From Methanobacteriota archaeon (GTDB lineage: Archaea > Thermoplasmatota > Poseidoniia > Poseidoniales > Poseidoniaceae), in the NCBI GenBank assembly GCA_018662715.1, contig JABJFP010000114.1, positions 1 to 32,933 on the forward strand: 32,933 bases of DNA, read 5' to 3'. The notes under the pieces were generated by a model. It had not been told where the DNA came from. It was given only the letters and a program-made list of their open reading frames with translations, and ran no database searches. Both the position numbers and the translations under genes were made by a program. Shown piece by piece: positions 8,172 through 15,675 of the stretch (its first letter is position 1; each line of letters begins with the position of its first letter).

Positions 8172-10207
8172 GCTTCAGCGGTTTCAGCCTTCTTTGCTTC
8201 GATTTTGGCATCGTTTGCTTTGATTTGCTCCCAAACCAATTCAGCAACGTCCTTGACTTCCATATCCGAACCAATGGCATTGAGCCCGTCGGTGACCATG
8301 GTTGAGCAGAACGGACATCCGACGGCTACGGTTTCAGCTCCTGTGGCGGCGAGTTCCTTTGAGCGGATGACGTTAACACGGTCGTAGCCGTCATCAACAT
8401 GCTCTTCCATCCACATTTGAGCGCCACCTGCGCCACAGCAGAACGAATCTCGTCCATGGCGTTCAGCCTCTACATCAACTCCGCCAATGGCATCCCGAGG
8501 AGCGTCTAATTCGCCACCAATGCGGCCAAGATAGCACGGGTCGTGATAGGTCACGGTTCCATCATGCTTCGGTTCTGGAAGCTTTCCTTCCTTTTGGAGA
8601 TGGTTAATGAGTTGGGAGTGGTGCATGACTTCAATATCTTCCCCTCCATAGTCCTTGTATTCTTTTCCGAGAGTATGGAAACAATGCGGGCATGAGGCTA
8701 CGACCTTTTTCACACCGATTTCCTCAAAGGTAGCGAGATTCGTTTCGGCCAGCATTTGGAAGAGGTATTCGTTTCCAGCACGGCGTGCAGCATCTCCGCT
8801 ACATCCTTCTTGCATACCAAGAATTCCAACATCCAGGCCTGCTTCCTTCATGATGCTGATCGTATCGCGAGCGACCTTCTTGTTGCGTTCGTCAAAGGAT
8901 GCCGCACATCCTGCGAAGTAAATGTATTCGGCTGGTTCTGCGACTTTGACATCCAACCCTTCAGCCCAGTCTCCTCGTTCGTGGGATGGGAGTCCGTATG
9001 GGTTTGAGTCCGATTCCAAGTTTTCAATGGTCGCCATCAAAGGCATGACGGTGTCTTCGACCTTTTCGTCAAATTCCATTCGCTCCATCATCAAGTGGCG
9101 ACGAGCATCGGTAAGTTTTGGCACGTGGTCAATGTAAATGGGACATGCTTCAACACATGCGTGGCAGGTTGTACAAGCCCAAATGGCGTCTTCACCAAAG
9201 CGAGCGATGATGTCTTCTTCTGGAGTCTCACCAGCAAGGAGTGTTCCAGAATGGTCGTTAGCATAGTGGCGGACATCATGAATGATTTCCATTGGGTTGA
9301 GAGCCTTTCCGCTCGCATATGCAGGACATACATCTTGACATCTGGCACATGAGGTACACGCCCATCCATCGATGAGGTCTCGCCATGTAAAGTCGGTATA
9401 GTTCACAGCGCCAAAAGATTCCAAATCGAGGTCATCAAGCAGAACGGCCTTGCCGTCTTCACCACGGGCTAGAGGTTCCATCGTAGCCATAGGGCGCAAG
9501 TCATGGAAGAACACGTTTGGGAAGGCCATGACTAAATGCATGTGCTTTGAGAGTGGAATCAAAAACAAGAACACACAGATAGCGACCATGTGAGCCCAAT
9601 AGGCTGCAATCACCAAGCTGGTACTCGGTACTATGGTTGTAGCGACCCACCATCCGATGGGTTCCCATGTTTTGGAGATGGTAGATTCGCCGGCTTCCAC
9701 CACAAAGGATGTGGTTGTGATGGTCATGATGAGAAGAAGGATTGCGTTGCCTTCAAGCTGAGACTTCCCCTTGAGTTTCTCAGGAGTAAAGGCAACCCTA
9801 CGAATCAAAGCAGCCACGCAGCCAATGAAAGCGATGGTGTATCCGGTTTCAACCACCATATTCCAAGGGCCTCGAAGCAGTTCAGGAAGTACCTTTTGAG
9901 AGAATTGATTGCCCGTTGCGAGATCGAACATATCGGTTGAGAGCATCAAGAAACCCCAAAACATGAGGACGTGAATGCCTCCAGCAACTCGGTCTTTCAG
10001 AACTTTCTTTTGTCCAAGCCAACCTGTGGCGACCTCTTTGATTCGGGTTCCCCAATTATCAAACCGGTTTTCCGGCTTTCCTTTGAGAACCAATCGTGAG
10101 GCCTTCTGAACTTGATAGAGGAAAAACCCTCCAGATACTCCAAAGAGCATCAACAAAATTACCCATCCAGGAATGGGTCCATAGTCCAAAAACAGGGGAT
10201 GTTCCAT
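8168..10207 (-). CDS. Membrane Fe-S oxidoreductase, fused HdrE/NarI-like plus HdrD-like (EMO type)
   Basis: From the ATG at 10207 the protein has 679 residues. Residues 1-245 form a five- to six-helix membrane domain with histidines suited to b-type haem (H79, H206, H222/H224), like NarI/HdrE. Two ferredoxin-type clusters follow (C284/287/290/294 and C345/348/351/355). Two CCG-type domains then carry GC434, SCPHC (506/509), DPC558, CC590-591 and GCPFC (631/634), as in HdrD. This fusion is the architecture of ETF:menaquinone oxidoreductase (EMO) and related quinone-linked Hdr proteins, which pass electrons from flavoproteins to the quinone pool. The substrate side is inference because no etf genes are in the window. 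GGTGAG lies 4 bases before the chosen ATG. An ATG at 10228 and a TTG at 10276 are alternatives. Confidence 0.87.
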   Translation of the reverse strand: MEHPLFLDYGPIPGWVILLMLFGVSGGFFLYQVQKASRLVLKGKPENRFDNWGTRIKEVATGWLGQKKVLKDRVAGGIHVLMFWGFLMLSTDMFDLATGNQFSQKVLPELLRGPWNMVVETGYTIAFIGCVAALIRRVAFTPEKLKGKSQLEGNAILLLIMTITTTSFVVEAGESTISKTWEPIGWWVATTIVPSTSLVIAAYWAHMVAICVFLFLIPLSKHMHLVMAFPNVFFHDLRPMATMEPLARGEDGKAVLLDDLDLESFGAVNYTDFTWRDLIDGWACTSCARCQDVCPAYASGKALNPMEIIHDVRHYANDHSGTLLAGETPEEDIIARFGEDAIWACTTCHACVEACPIYIDHVPKLTDARRHLMMERMEFDEKVEDTVMPLMATIENLESDSNPYGLPSHERGDWAEGLDVKVAEPAEYIYFAGCAASFDERNKKVARDTISIMKEAGLDVGILGMQEGCSGDAARRAGNEYLFQMLAETNLATFEEIGVKKVVASCPHCFHTLGKEYKDYGGEDIEVMHHSQLINHLQKEGKLPEPKHDGTVTYHDPCYLGRIGGELDAPRDAIGGVDVEAERHGRDSFCCGAGGAQMWMEEHVDDGYDRVNVIRSKELAATGAETVAVGCPFCSTMVTDGLNAIGSDMEVKDVAELVWEQIKANDAKIEAKKAETAEA

Positions 10208-10338
10208 GCTGCTCACCGCCAAAGACATGCTCGGGCAGGTCTCCGAGAGGGAGACGCACTTTGAAACCACCGTCAAAAATCAACGAGATGACTCGTGGTT
10301 GTGAGAAGGAATATGAAGGCCGACCGCTTCTAGTGACC

Positions 10339-11361
10339 ATGGGCCTTGACGGAGACGCTACGACGGCGAGCGCTCCGGCCAAATGTATCCTCTTCGGAGA
10401 ACATGCAGTTGTTTACGGCGAACCAGCGGTTGCAGTGGCCCTTGAACAGCGTCTACATGTACGCATCTCTCCTGCTAAATCATGGAGCATTGACGGCAGT
10501 TCCCTTACCGCAAAACGCCACCCACACATCCATCATCTCGTCCATGCTCTGTGGACCAATACAAGCGAGCCAAAGCCCCTCTCCGTCCATGTAACCGGCG
10601 ACATTCCACGTGCTTCTGGACTTGGCTCAAGTGCCGCGCTTAGTGTTGCGCTGTGTGCTGCTTTAGATACGAGCCGCATGAATTCAGGAAACGGCCTTAA
10701 TCACGATGAAATGAGCCATCTCGCCCACATGGCAGAAGCAACTGCCCAATCCGGACGAGCATCCCCCATGGATACATCGACAAGCACTCTTGGAGGAGTT
10801 GTTGTCCTATCCGATAAGAAAGAAGACGGGTGTGAATGGGCGTTTACCCGACAACTCGAGACACCTGAGGGGATGCGAACTTGGGAGATTCATACAATGA
10901 CCCCACCACAAGATGATGTTTACCTCGTCTTGGGGAACACTGGTGTTCACGCTCCAACATCTCACCAAGTCGCACTCGTCGCTGCTGCTCTCGAAGCCAA
11001 TCCGAAGCGGATCAACGAGATACGAGCCATCGGAAGTATATCTCGGCGTGGATTAAAAGCCCTCCAAGAAGGAAATTACGATGCTGTTGGCCATGCAATG
11101 AGCGAAAACCACCTCATTTTACGAAACCTTGGTGTTTCATCGGAAGAGCTTGAAACCCTAATTTCGGCAGCCTTGCCAACTGCACTCGGAGCGAAACTAA
11201 CCGGTGCAGGAGGCGGTGGATGTATGGTGGCGTTAACGCGACAGCCCAAGGCAACAAGCGAAGCGATTGAGCTTGCCGGTGGACGGACGCTTATCTCGCG
11301 GCTTGGAAATCCCGGCGCAACCCTCATTGAAGGGCCTAAAGAGACTTTTTGGCGTGACTGA
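10339..11361 (+). CDS. mvk: Mevalonate kinase
   Basis: This GHMP kinase phosphorylates mevalonate with ATP, an early step in making the isoprenoid chains of archaeal lipids. The 340-residue length fits archaeal mevalonate kinases. The three GHMP motifs are present: APAKCILFGEHAVVYGEPA near the N-terminus, the ATP loop PRASGLGSSAAL (about 90-101), and TGAGGGGCMVAL near residue 292. The catalytic Asp lies in ASPMDTSTSTLGG (D145). An open frame extends upstream to 10096, but the extra 81 residues are low-quality sequence overlapping the divergent oxidoreductase, and the family motif starts right after the ATG at 10339. A weak AT-rich box (GAATATGA, 10309-10316) sits about 27 bases upstream, suggesting a leaderless transcript. 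Confidence 0.94.
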   Translation: MGLDGDATTASAPAKCILFGEHAVVYGEPAVAVALEQRLHVRISPAKSWSIDGSSLTAKRHPHIHHLVHALWTNTSEPKPLSVHVTGDIPRASGLGSSAALSVALCAALDTSRMNSGNGLNHDEMSHLAHMAEATAQSGRASPMDTSTSTLGGVVVLSDKKEDGCEWAFTRQLETPEGMRTWEIHTMTPPQDDVYLVLGNTGVHAPTSHQVALVAAALEANPKRINEIRAIGSISRRGLKALQEGNYDAVGHAMSENHLILRNLGVSSEELETLISAALPTALGAKLTGAGGGGCMVALTRQPKATSEAIELAGGRTLISRLGNPGATLIEGPKETFWRD

Positions 11362-11371
11362 GCACCTTGTT

Positions 11372-11398
11372 GGCCCCCTTGCAGAATCGTGAGGGGCC
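11372..11398 (+). terminator. Possible mevalonate kinase 3' hairpin
   Basis: GGCCCC at 11372-11377 and GGGGCC at 11393-11398 can form a perfect 6-bp GC stem with a 15-base loop, 10 bases after the mevalonate kinase stop. A short CCTTTT run follows at 11405-11410, which is also the start of the TBP TATA box. A terminator role is plausible, but archaeal termination depends mainly on T-runs, and this one is short. Confidence 0.3.
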
Positions 11399-11415
11399 GA
11401 AATTCCTTTTATATA
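11396..11415 (+). promoter_or_regulatory. Archaeal promoter of the TBP gene (BRE + TATA)
   Basis: TTTTATATA at 11407-11415 is a good archaeal TATA box, preceded by a purine/A-rich BRE-like GCCGAAAT (11396-11403). The TATA centre is about 27 bases upstream of the TBP ATG at 11438. Archaeal transcription starts about 25 bases downstream of the TATA centre, so the mRNA should begin at or next to the start codon and be leaderless. There is no Shine-Dalgarno before this ATG, in agreement. Confidence 0.75.
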
Positions 11416-11437
11416 CTAAAGGTCATTGGGGTTATAT

Positions 11438-12052
11438 ATGACCACCGATGAAGAACGCCTAACTGTCGTAAACGTAGTTGCAAGCACCCGTGTTGCTGAA
11501 GAACTTGACCTTCCAGACATCGCTATTCAACTCAACTGCGAGTATGAGCCCGAACAATTTCCTGGTGTCGTTTACCGAGTCACCGAACCAAAACTTGCAA
11601 TCCTCATGTTCCGCTCCGGACGTGCTGTGTGCACTGGCGGAAAGGACGAAGACAACATCCACACAGGTATTGACCGAATGATCAAGGACCTGCGCGCTGC
11701 TGGAATTGAAACCTGGGACCTCAAGGACGTCACCATCGAAGTCCAAAACATGGTCGCTACATATGCACTCCACTACCCCGAAGATTACGACGGTGTTGAC
11801 AAGTTCACAGGCGAGCCTCAAGCAGGAGTCCCTCGCAAACTCAACCTCAACCACTTGACCTTCCACTTGCCCTTTGACAAAGTGGAATACGAGCCAGAAC
11901 AATTCCCAGGACTCATCTACCGACTTGACGACCCTAAGGTCGTATGTCTCATCTTCGGATCAGGTAAGATGGTCATCACCGGCGCCCGTCACAAAGACGA
12001 GATTCTTGAAGCCGTTGAAATCATCAAGGACGAACTTGCTGACCTTCTCTGA
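11438..12052 (+). CDS. tbp: TATA-binding protein (TBP) with an enlarged second repeat
   Basis: This general transcription factor binds the TATA box and recruits TFB and RNA polymerase. The 204-residue protein contains the two direct repeats of the TBP saddle. Repeat 1 has NVVAS (12-16), EYEPEQFPGVVYR and LAILMFRSG. Repeat 2 has NMVATYA (104-110), EYEPEQFPGLIYR and VVCLIFGSGKMVITGA. Both pairs of DNA-kinking phenylalanines (FPG and LMF/LIF) are kept. Archaeal TBPs are usually about 180-190 residues. The extra length is an insertion of about 19 residues (near 112-134, HYPEDYDGVDKF onward) between the first strand and first helix of repeat 2, with no counterpart in repeat 1. The ATG at 11438 is preferred over an in-frame TTG at 11426 because of the TATA position. 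Confidence 0.97.
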   Translation: MTTDEERLTVVNVVASTRVAEELDLPDIAIQLNCEYEPEQFPGVVYRVTEPKLAILMFRSGRAVCTGGKDEDNIHTGIDRMIKDLRAAGIETWDLKDVTIEVQNMVATYALHYPEDYDGVDKFTGEPQAGVPRKLNLNHLTFHLPFDKVEYEPEQFPGLIYRLDDPKVVCLIFGSGKMVITGARHKDEILEAVEIIKDELADLL

Positions 12053-12069
12053 GAGGAGGATGCAGGTCG

Positions 12070-12089
12070 ACGCTTCTGAAGAGAAGCGT
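12070..12089 (+). other. Perfect 8-bp inverted repeat between TBP and the first PKD gene
   Basis: ACGCTTCT (12070-12077) and AGAAGCGT (12082-12089) pair perfectly around a GAAG loop. The hairpin starts 17 bases after the TBP stop and ends 2 bases before the ATG of the next gene. It could shape the TBP mRNA 3' end, limit readthrough, or hide the start of the PKD gene in a read-through mRNA. It lacks a downstream T-run, so a simple terminator is not well supported. Confidence 0.45.
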
Positions 12090-12091
12090 TG

Positions 12092-15000
12092 ATGGTCTCT
12101 TTCTCACCTGCGTTCAGCATGGGAAGCAGTAGACGGTCCGTCTTCGTGCCCGGCTTGATGGCCGCATTGCTCCTCGTCACGATGATTCCATTGGAACATC
12201 CAGTGCTTGAAGAATCGTCTACGGTGCTGCATTCAGGAGGATACGACCCCGGCGTCTCTGATGTCCCAACATGGAGAATCGGTGACCGCTGGATATACTC
12301 TGGGACCTTTGATCCAACAATTCTTGTTACCGACACGGGAGTTGACGCCACCGTTGGTGAAATTCAAGGCGACACGACTTCTGAAGTGACTGCAATTTCA
12401 ATGCAAAATGTCGACAACATGTCTGTTCTTGCCTATACCCTACGCTCAAGCGCAAACTTCGATAAATCGGGTGTTTCCCTTGAAGGATTCTCCGGAAACG
12501 TATACATTGAGTACACCCAAACTGAATACCTTCGTGTAAGTGATTTATCCCCAATCCGAAGTGACCTCGACATGTACATACGGTTCGTTCCAAGCGGAAT
12601 TTCGTTCTTGGAACAAATCCTTGGAGACATTACGATCTCGACGACCTATTCTCCAGTCAACGAGAATTATGATTTTCCATTACGAGCCAATGAACGTTGG
12701 ACTACGATGACAACGTCCTATGTCCAATGGTCGGGTCAAAGCGATTACATTACGCCCTTCCCGCCTCCAGTAACTGAAACCAATACCACAACCTGGGTTG
12801 TGTCTGATGTGGGGAGACCTACCAATTCCTTTGGTCAATCGACCGACTATGGTGGTTGCAATGGTTCGTATGAGATGGTGTCGTACAACAGCGAAGGTGA
12901 TTCAGAAGGTTACAGATGGTATTGTCCTGAAGTTGGAAACTATGCTTGGTTACACACCGAAGACGATATTGGACTCACCATTGACTTCCGGCTTAAGCGG
13001 TACGACCCTGTAGGAGCATCAGGAGTTGACCCGTATTCAAATCCAGGCTCAAGAGACTCGTGTCTAGAAGTCAATCCCGAACGAAGCATCACCGCTCTCA
13101 ACACACCAATGCAGGTTTGGGTCAATGCATCCTCAAGTTGCTTTACCAATCCTTCTGGAGTCAATCTTGAACTTCATCATGAACACGAAGGGATTGTCAA
13201 ATCCCTGACAACCGCTGCAAACGGAAGCGCATGGACAACCATTGACATCGGGGATGCACGTGATTCATCCGACAGCCAAACGGACTATGCAAGCCACGGT
13301 TTAGTCGCCAAATCTGGTTCCTTTGTGGGAGCGAGCACCGTCACACTGGACCAATATTTGGTAGGGCTGGATGTGTTCGCTGACGCTGAAGCTGCACAAA
13401 TTCTTAGAAACCGAAGCGGTGTAATCACTCCGCTTAATGCCCTATCAGGTTACAATGTCCTTCCTGGTGATGATTTGGAAATTGAAGTCTCGTTTAACAA
13501 TCGGGGGATCACCGCATCCACCGCAACTGAAGCAGTCATCACCTTACCTGGTGGACTCACCAACAAAGTGCCGCTGCCAGCCCTTGAAACCTATCAGGTG
13601 CACAAGGTGGCTCTCAATTGGACCGTACCGATTACCGCGGAAATCGGCACGCAGAGTTTGATGTGGGAAGCAGACCCTGACGGAATCAATTCTGCTGATG
13701 CTAACCCTTCCAACAATCTTGCTATAATCGACCTCTTTGTTGGACGGGTCCCAACTCCCGTTGTCAACGGCTCATCAGGGCTAACCAACGAATATATCCT
13801 CCTTGACGCCTCGGAAAGTTTCGATGAAGATGGAGGCAATGTCTCCTGCAAATTCAACGTGCCATTTGACGATGGGAGCCGCACTTGGTCCACTCTGAAA
13901 GTGCTATCACCAGATTGCATACTCAACTATTCGTGGATTGATGACGGTTCTTATCCTGTAGAAATCACCGTTATCGACGAAGAACGGGATGAAGTGAATC
14001 TCACCGTTATGGTCGACGTCTTGAACCGTGCACCGTTATTAGAGGTCAGAAGTGCACGAACTGAGGCAATGGTAGAGTATCCCATCACACTCTACGCCTA
14101 TGCAAACGATTCGGATTCAGAAGACGTATGGCCTGGCGTGGTTGATATCTATTGGCCTGGTGCAAACTGTAAGGAAGGATACTACACACGAACATGCACG
14201 ACCACATCAACAAAGGAAGGATGGAACACGTTTACTGCCGTGGGGTTGGATGACGATAGCACCATGGCAACGGCAACGATAGACATCCGGTTTACCAATA
14301 TCAAACCGCACAGCGTGAACATACAACTGGTCGACCAAAATGGGCCGATCCTCATGGACGCCCAGAATACATGGCACGTTACCGAAGACCAACTGGTCCT
14401 GGTGAAAGGGCAAGCACAAGACTCCATTGACGACATTGATGAACTCACCCACACGTGGTGGCCCGATGATGCCCAACCCTCACTCATACGCACATTTGAC
14501 GGGCGCACATCCGAATTTGACATGATCTGGCACGAAGCGGGTTTGCACAAAATGAGGCTTGAAATCACGGACTCCGAAGGTGAATCAAGCGGTGTTGAAG
14601 AACGGTGGATTAGTGTAGCAAACATAGCACCCAGCATAGAGCCACTGGCCCAAATTCTACCTATTGCTGAAGGGCAAAGCATTAGCGTGTCGGGAACTTC
14701 TTCCGATTCAAGTTCCGACCAAGAAACACTGATCCGTTGTTGGGACATTGACCCGAGCATGGACTCCAATGATATCGGCAGCGCAGATGACGATTGTGAC
14801 GTCATTGGCGACAATCTTACTATTTCTTGGAACCGAAGTGGAACCCATAAGTTGGTGTACCACGTGACTGATAATGACGGAGCGCACACGAGTGAAGTTC
14901 TGACGGTTGAAGTATTGAACACACCACCTCTCATTCGTACTGCGAACGTAGCATGTGTAGCCTATGAGCCGTGTACGCTCGATGCGCAATCAACGATTGA

Positions 15001-15628
15001 TGCACTCAATGATTTGGAGGGATTAACCATCGTCTGGGACGTTGATATTGAATTTGATAGTAATGAAGATGGTATTCTCGACAACGACGCTGACATCATC
15101 GGTAAGACCGTCACCTATACGTTCCGTAAAGCAGGAACTCAATCCATCAAAGTGATGGCATGGGATGAGGACCCACAGCGACCGGGAACCAAAGTCATCA
15201 CGTTCGCTGTAGCTCCTGCCGATCGTACAGCATTGGAAAATATCGGGGCTTCGTTGGCTGGAGAAGATGCAAATCCAATGATGCAAGGAGGATTGCTCGT
15301 AGTACTGCTTGGACTTTTGTTGATGTTCTCACGACGAAAATCAAAATCCGGAGAAGAAGAGATGTGGGGTGATGTATCTCAGAGCTTGATGGTTGAAAAT
15401 AATGAATCCCGCGAGGATGCACTTGCTGAAAAGCGTCCAAATTCTCCACCGCCAGAATATCTATTCCAAGTAGCCCTAGAAAATGCGCCGAAGACCATTG
15501 GGGTACACGCTTCACCTCCTGCTGATGGAAACGGCCCTCCGTTACCTGAGACTGGACTTCCCGAAGGGTGGACCGCCGAACAATGGTCTTACTACGGCCA
15601 ACAGTGGCTGGAATCGCAGAATCCGTGA
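12092..15628 (+). CDS. Giant PKD-repeat surface protein with W-rich cytoplasmic tail (paralog 1)
   Basis: The protein has 1178 residues: a signal peptide (about 1-40), an unnamed N-terminal domain (about 57-430) beginning VPTWRIGDRWIYS, and a CARDB-like beta domain (about 445-550). At least four PKD/Ig-like repeats follow (about 555-1042), with joints reading VLNRAP, NIAPS and VLNTPP. One membrane helix (about 1065-1080) is followed by RRK and a 95-residue cytoplasmic tail containing LPEGWTAEQWSYYGQQWL (1156-1173). Aspartate-rich loops inside the last repeats look like calcium sites. It is a type I surface protein, probably structural or adhesive. No catalytic motif is visible. The next gene is a paralog sharing every segment. 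The start is the ATG at 12092; 12119 also leaves an intact signal peptide. Confidence 0.85.
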   Translation: MVSFSPAFSMGSSRRSVFVPGLMAALLLVTMIPLEHPVLEESSTVLHSGGYDPGVSDVPTWRIGDRWIYSGTFDPTILVTDTGVDATVGEIQGDTTSEVTAISMQNVDNMSVLAYTLRSSANFDKSGVSLEGFSGNVYIEYTQTEYLRVSDLSPIRSDLDMYIRFVPSGISFLEQILGDITISTTYSPVNENYDFPLRANERWTTMTTSYVQWSGQSDYITPFPPPVTETNTTTWVVSDVGRPTNSFGQSTDYGGCNGSYEMVSYNSEGDSEGYRWYCPEVGNYAWLHTEDDIGLTIDFRLKRYDPVGASGVDPYSNPGSRDSCLEVNPERSITALNTPMQVWVNASSSCFTNPSGVNLELHHEHEGIVKSLTTAANGSAWTTIDIGDARDSSDSQTDYASHGLVAKSGSFVGASTVTLDQYLVGLDVFADAEAAQILRNRSGVITPLNALSGYNVLPGDDLEIEVSFNNRGITASTATEAVITLPGGLTNKVPLPALETYQVHKVALNWTVPITAEIGTQSLMWEADPDGINSADANPSNNLAIIDLFVGRVPTPVVNGSSGLTNEYILLDASESFDEDGGNVSCKFNVPFDDGSRTWSTLKVLSPDCILNYSWIDDGSYPVEITVIDEERDEVNLTVMVDVLNRAPLLEVRSARTEAMVEYPITLYAYANDSDSEDVWPGVVDIYWPGANCKEGYYTRTCTTTSTKEGWNTFTAVGLDDDSTMATATIDIRFTNIKPHSVNIQLVDQNGPILMDAQNTWHVTEDQLVLVKGQAQDSIDDIDELTHTWWPDDAQPSLIRTFDGRTSEFDMIWHEAGLHKMRLEITDSEGESSGVEERWISVANIAPSIEPLAQILPIAEGQSISVSGTSSDSSSDQETLIRCWDIDPSMDSNDIGSADDDCDVIGDNLTISWNRSGTHKLVYHVTDNDGAHTSEVLTVEVLNTPPLIRTANVACVAYEPCTLDAQSTIDALNDLEGLTIVWDVDIEFDSNEDGILDNDADIIGKTVTYTFRKAGTQSIKVMAWDEDPQRPGTKVITFAVAPADRTALENIGASLAGEDANPMMQGGLLVVLLGLLLMFSRRKSKSGEEEMWGDVSQSLMVENNESREDALAEKRPNSPPPEYLFQVALENAPKTIGVHASPPADGNGPPLPETGLPEGWTAEQWSYYGQQWLESQNP

Positions 15629-15675
15629 AGCGGCAGGGGACACTTCCTAAAGTATGAGAACACCCACGACGATGC

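Noticed and set aside
10096..10338. N-terminal extension of mevalonate kinase by 81 residues
   Set aside because: It overlaps the divergent oxidoreductase gene, has no conserved content, and the GHMP motif starts just after the ATG at 10339.
14182..14934. 250-residue minus-strand frame
   Set aside because: It is serine/cysteine-rich shadow of PKD paralog 1 with no recognisable domain.
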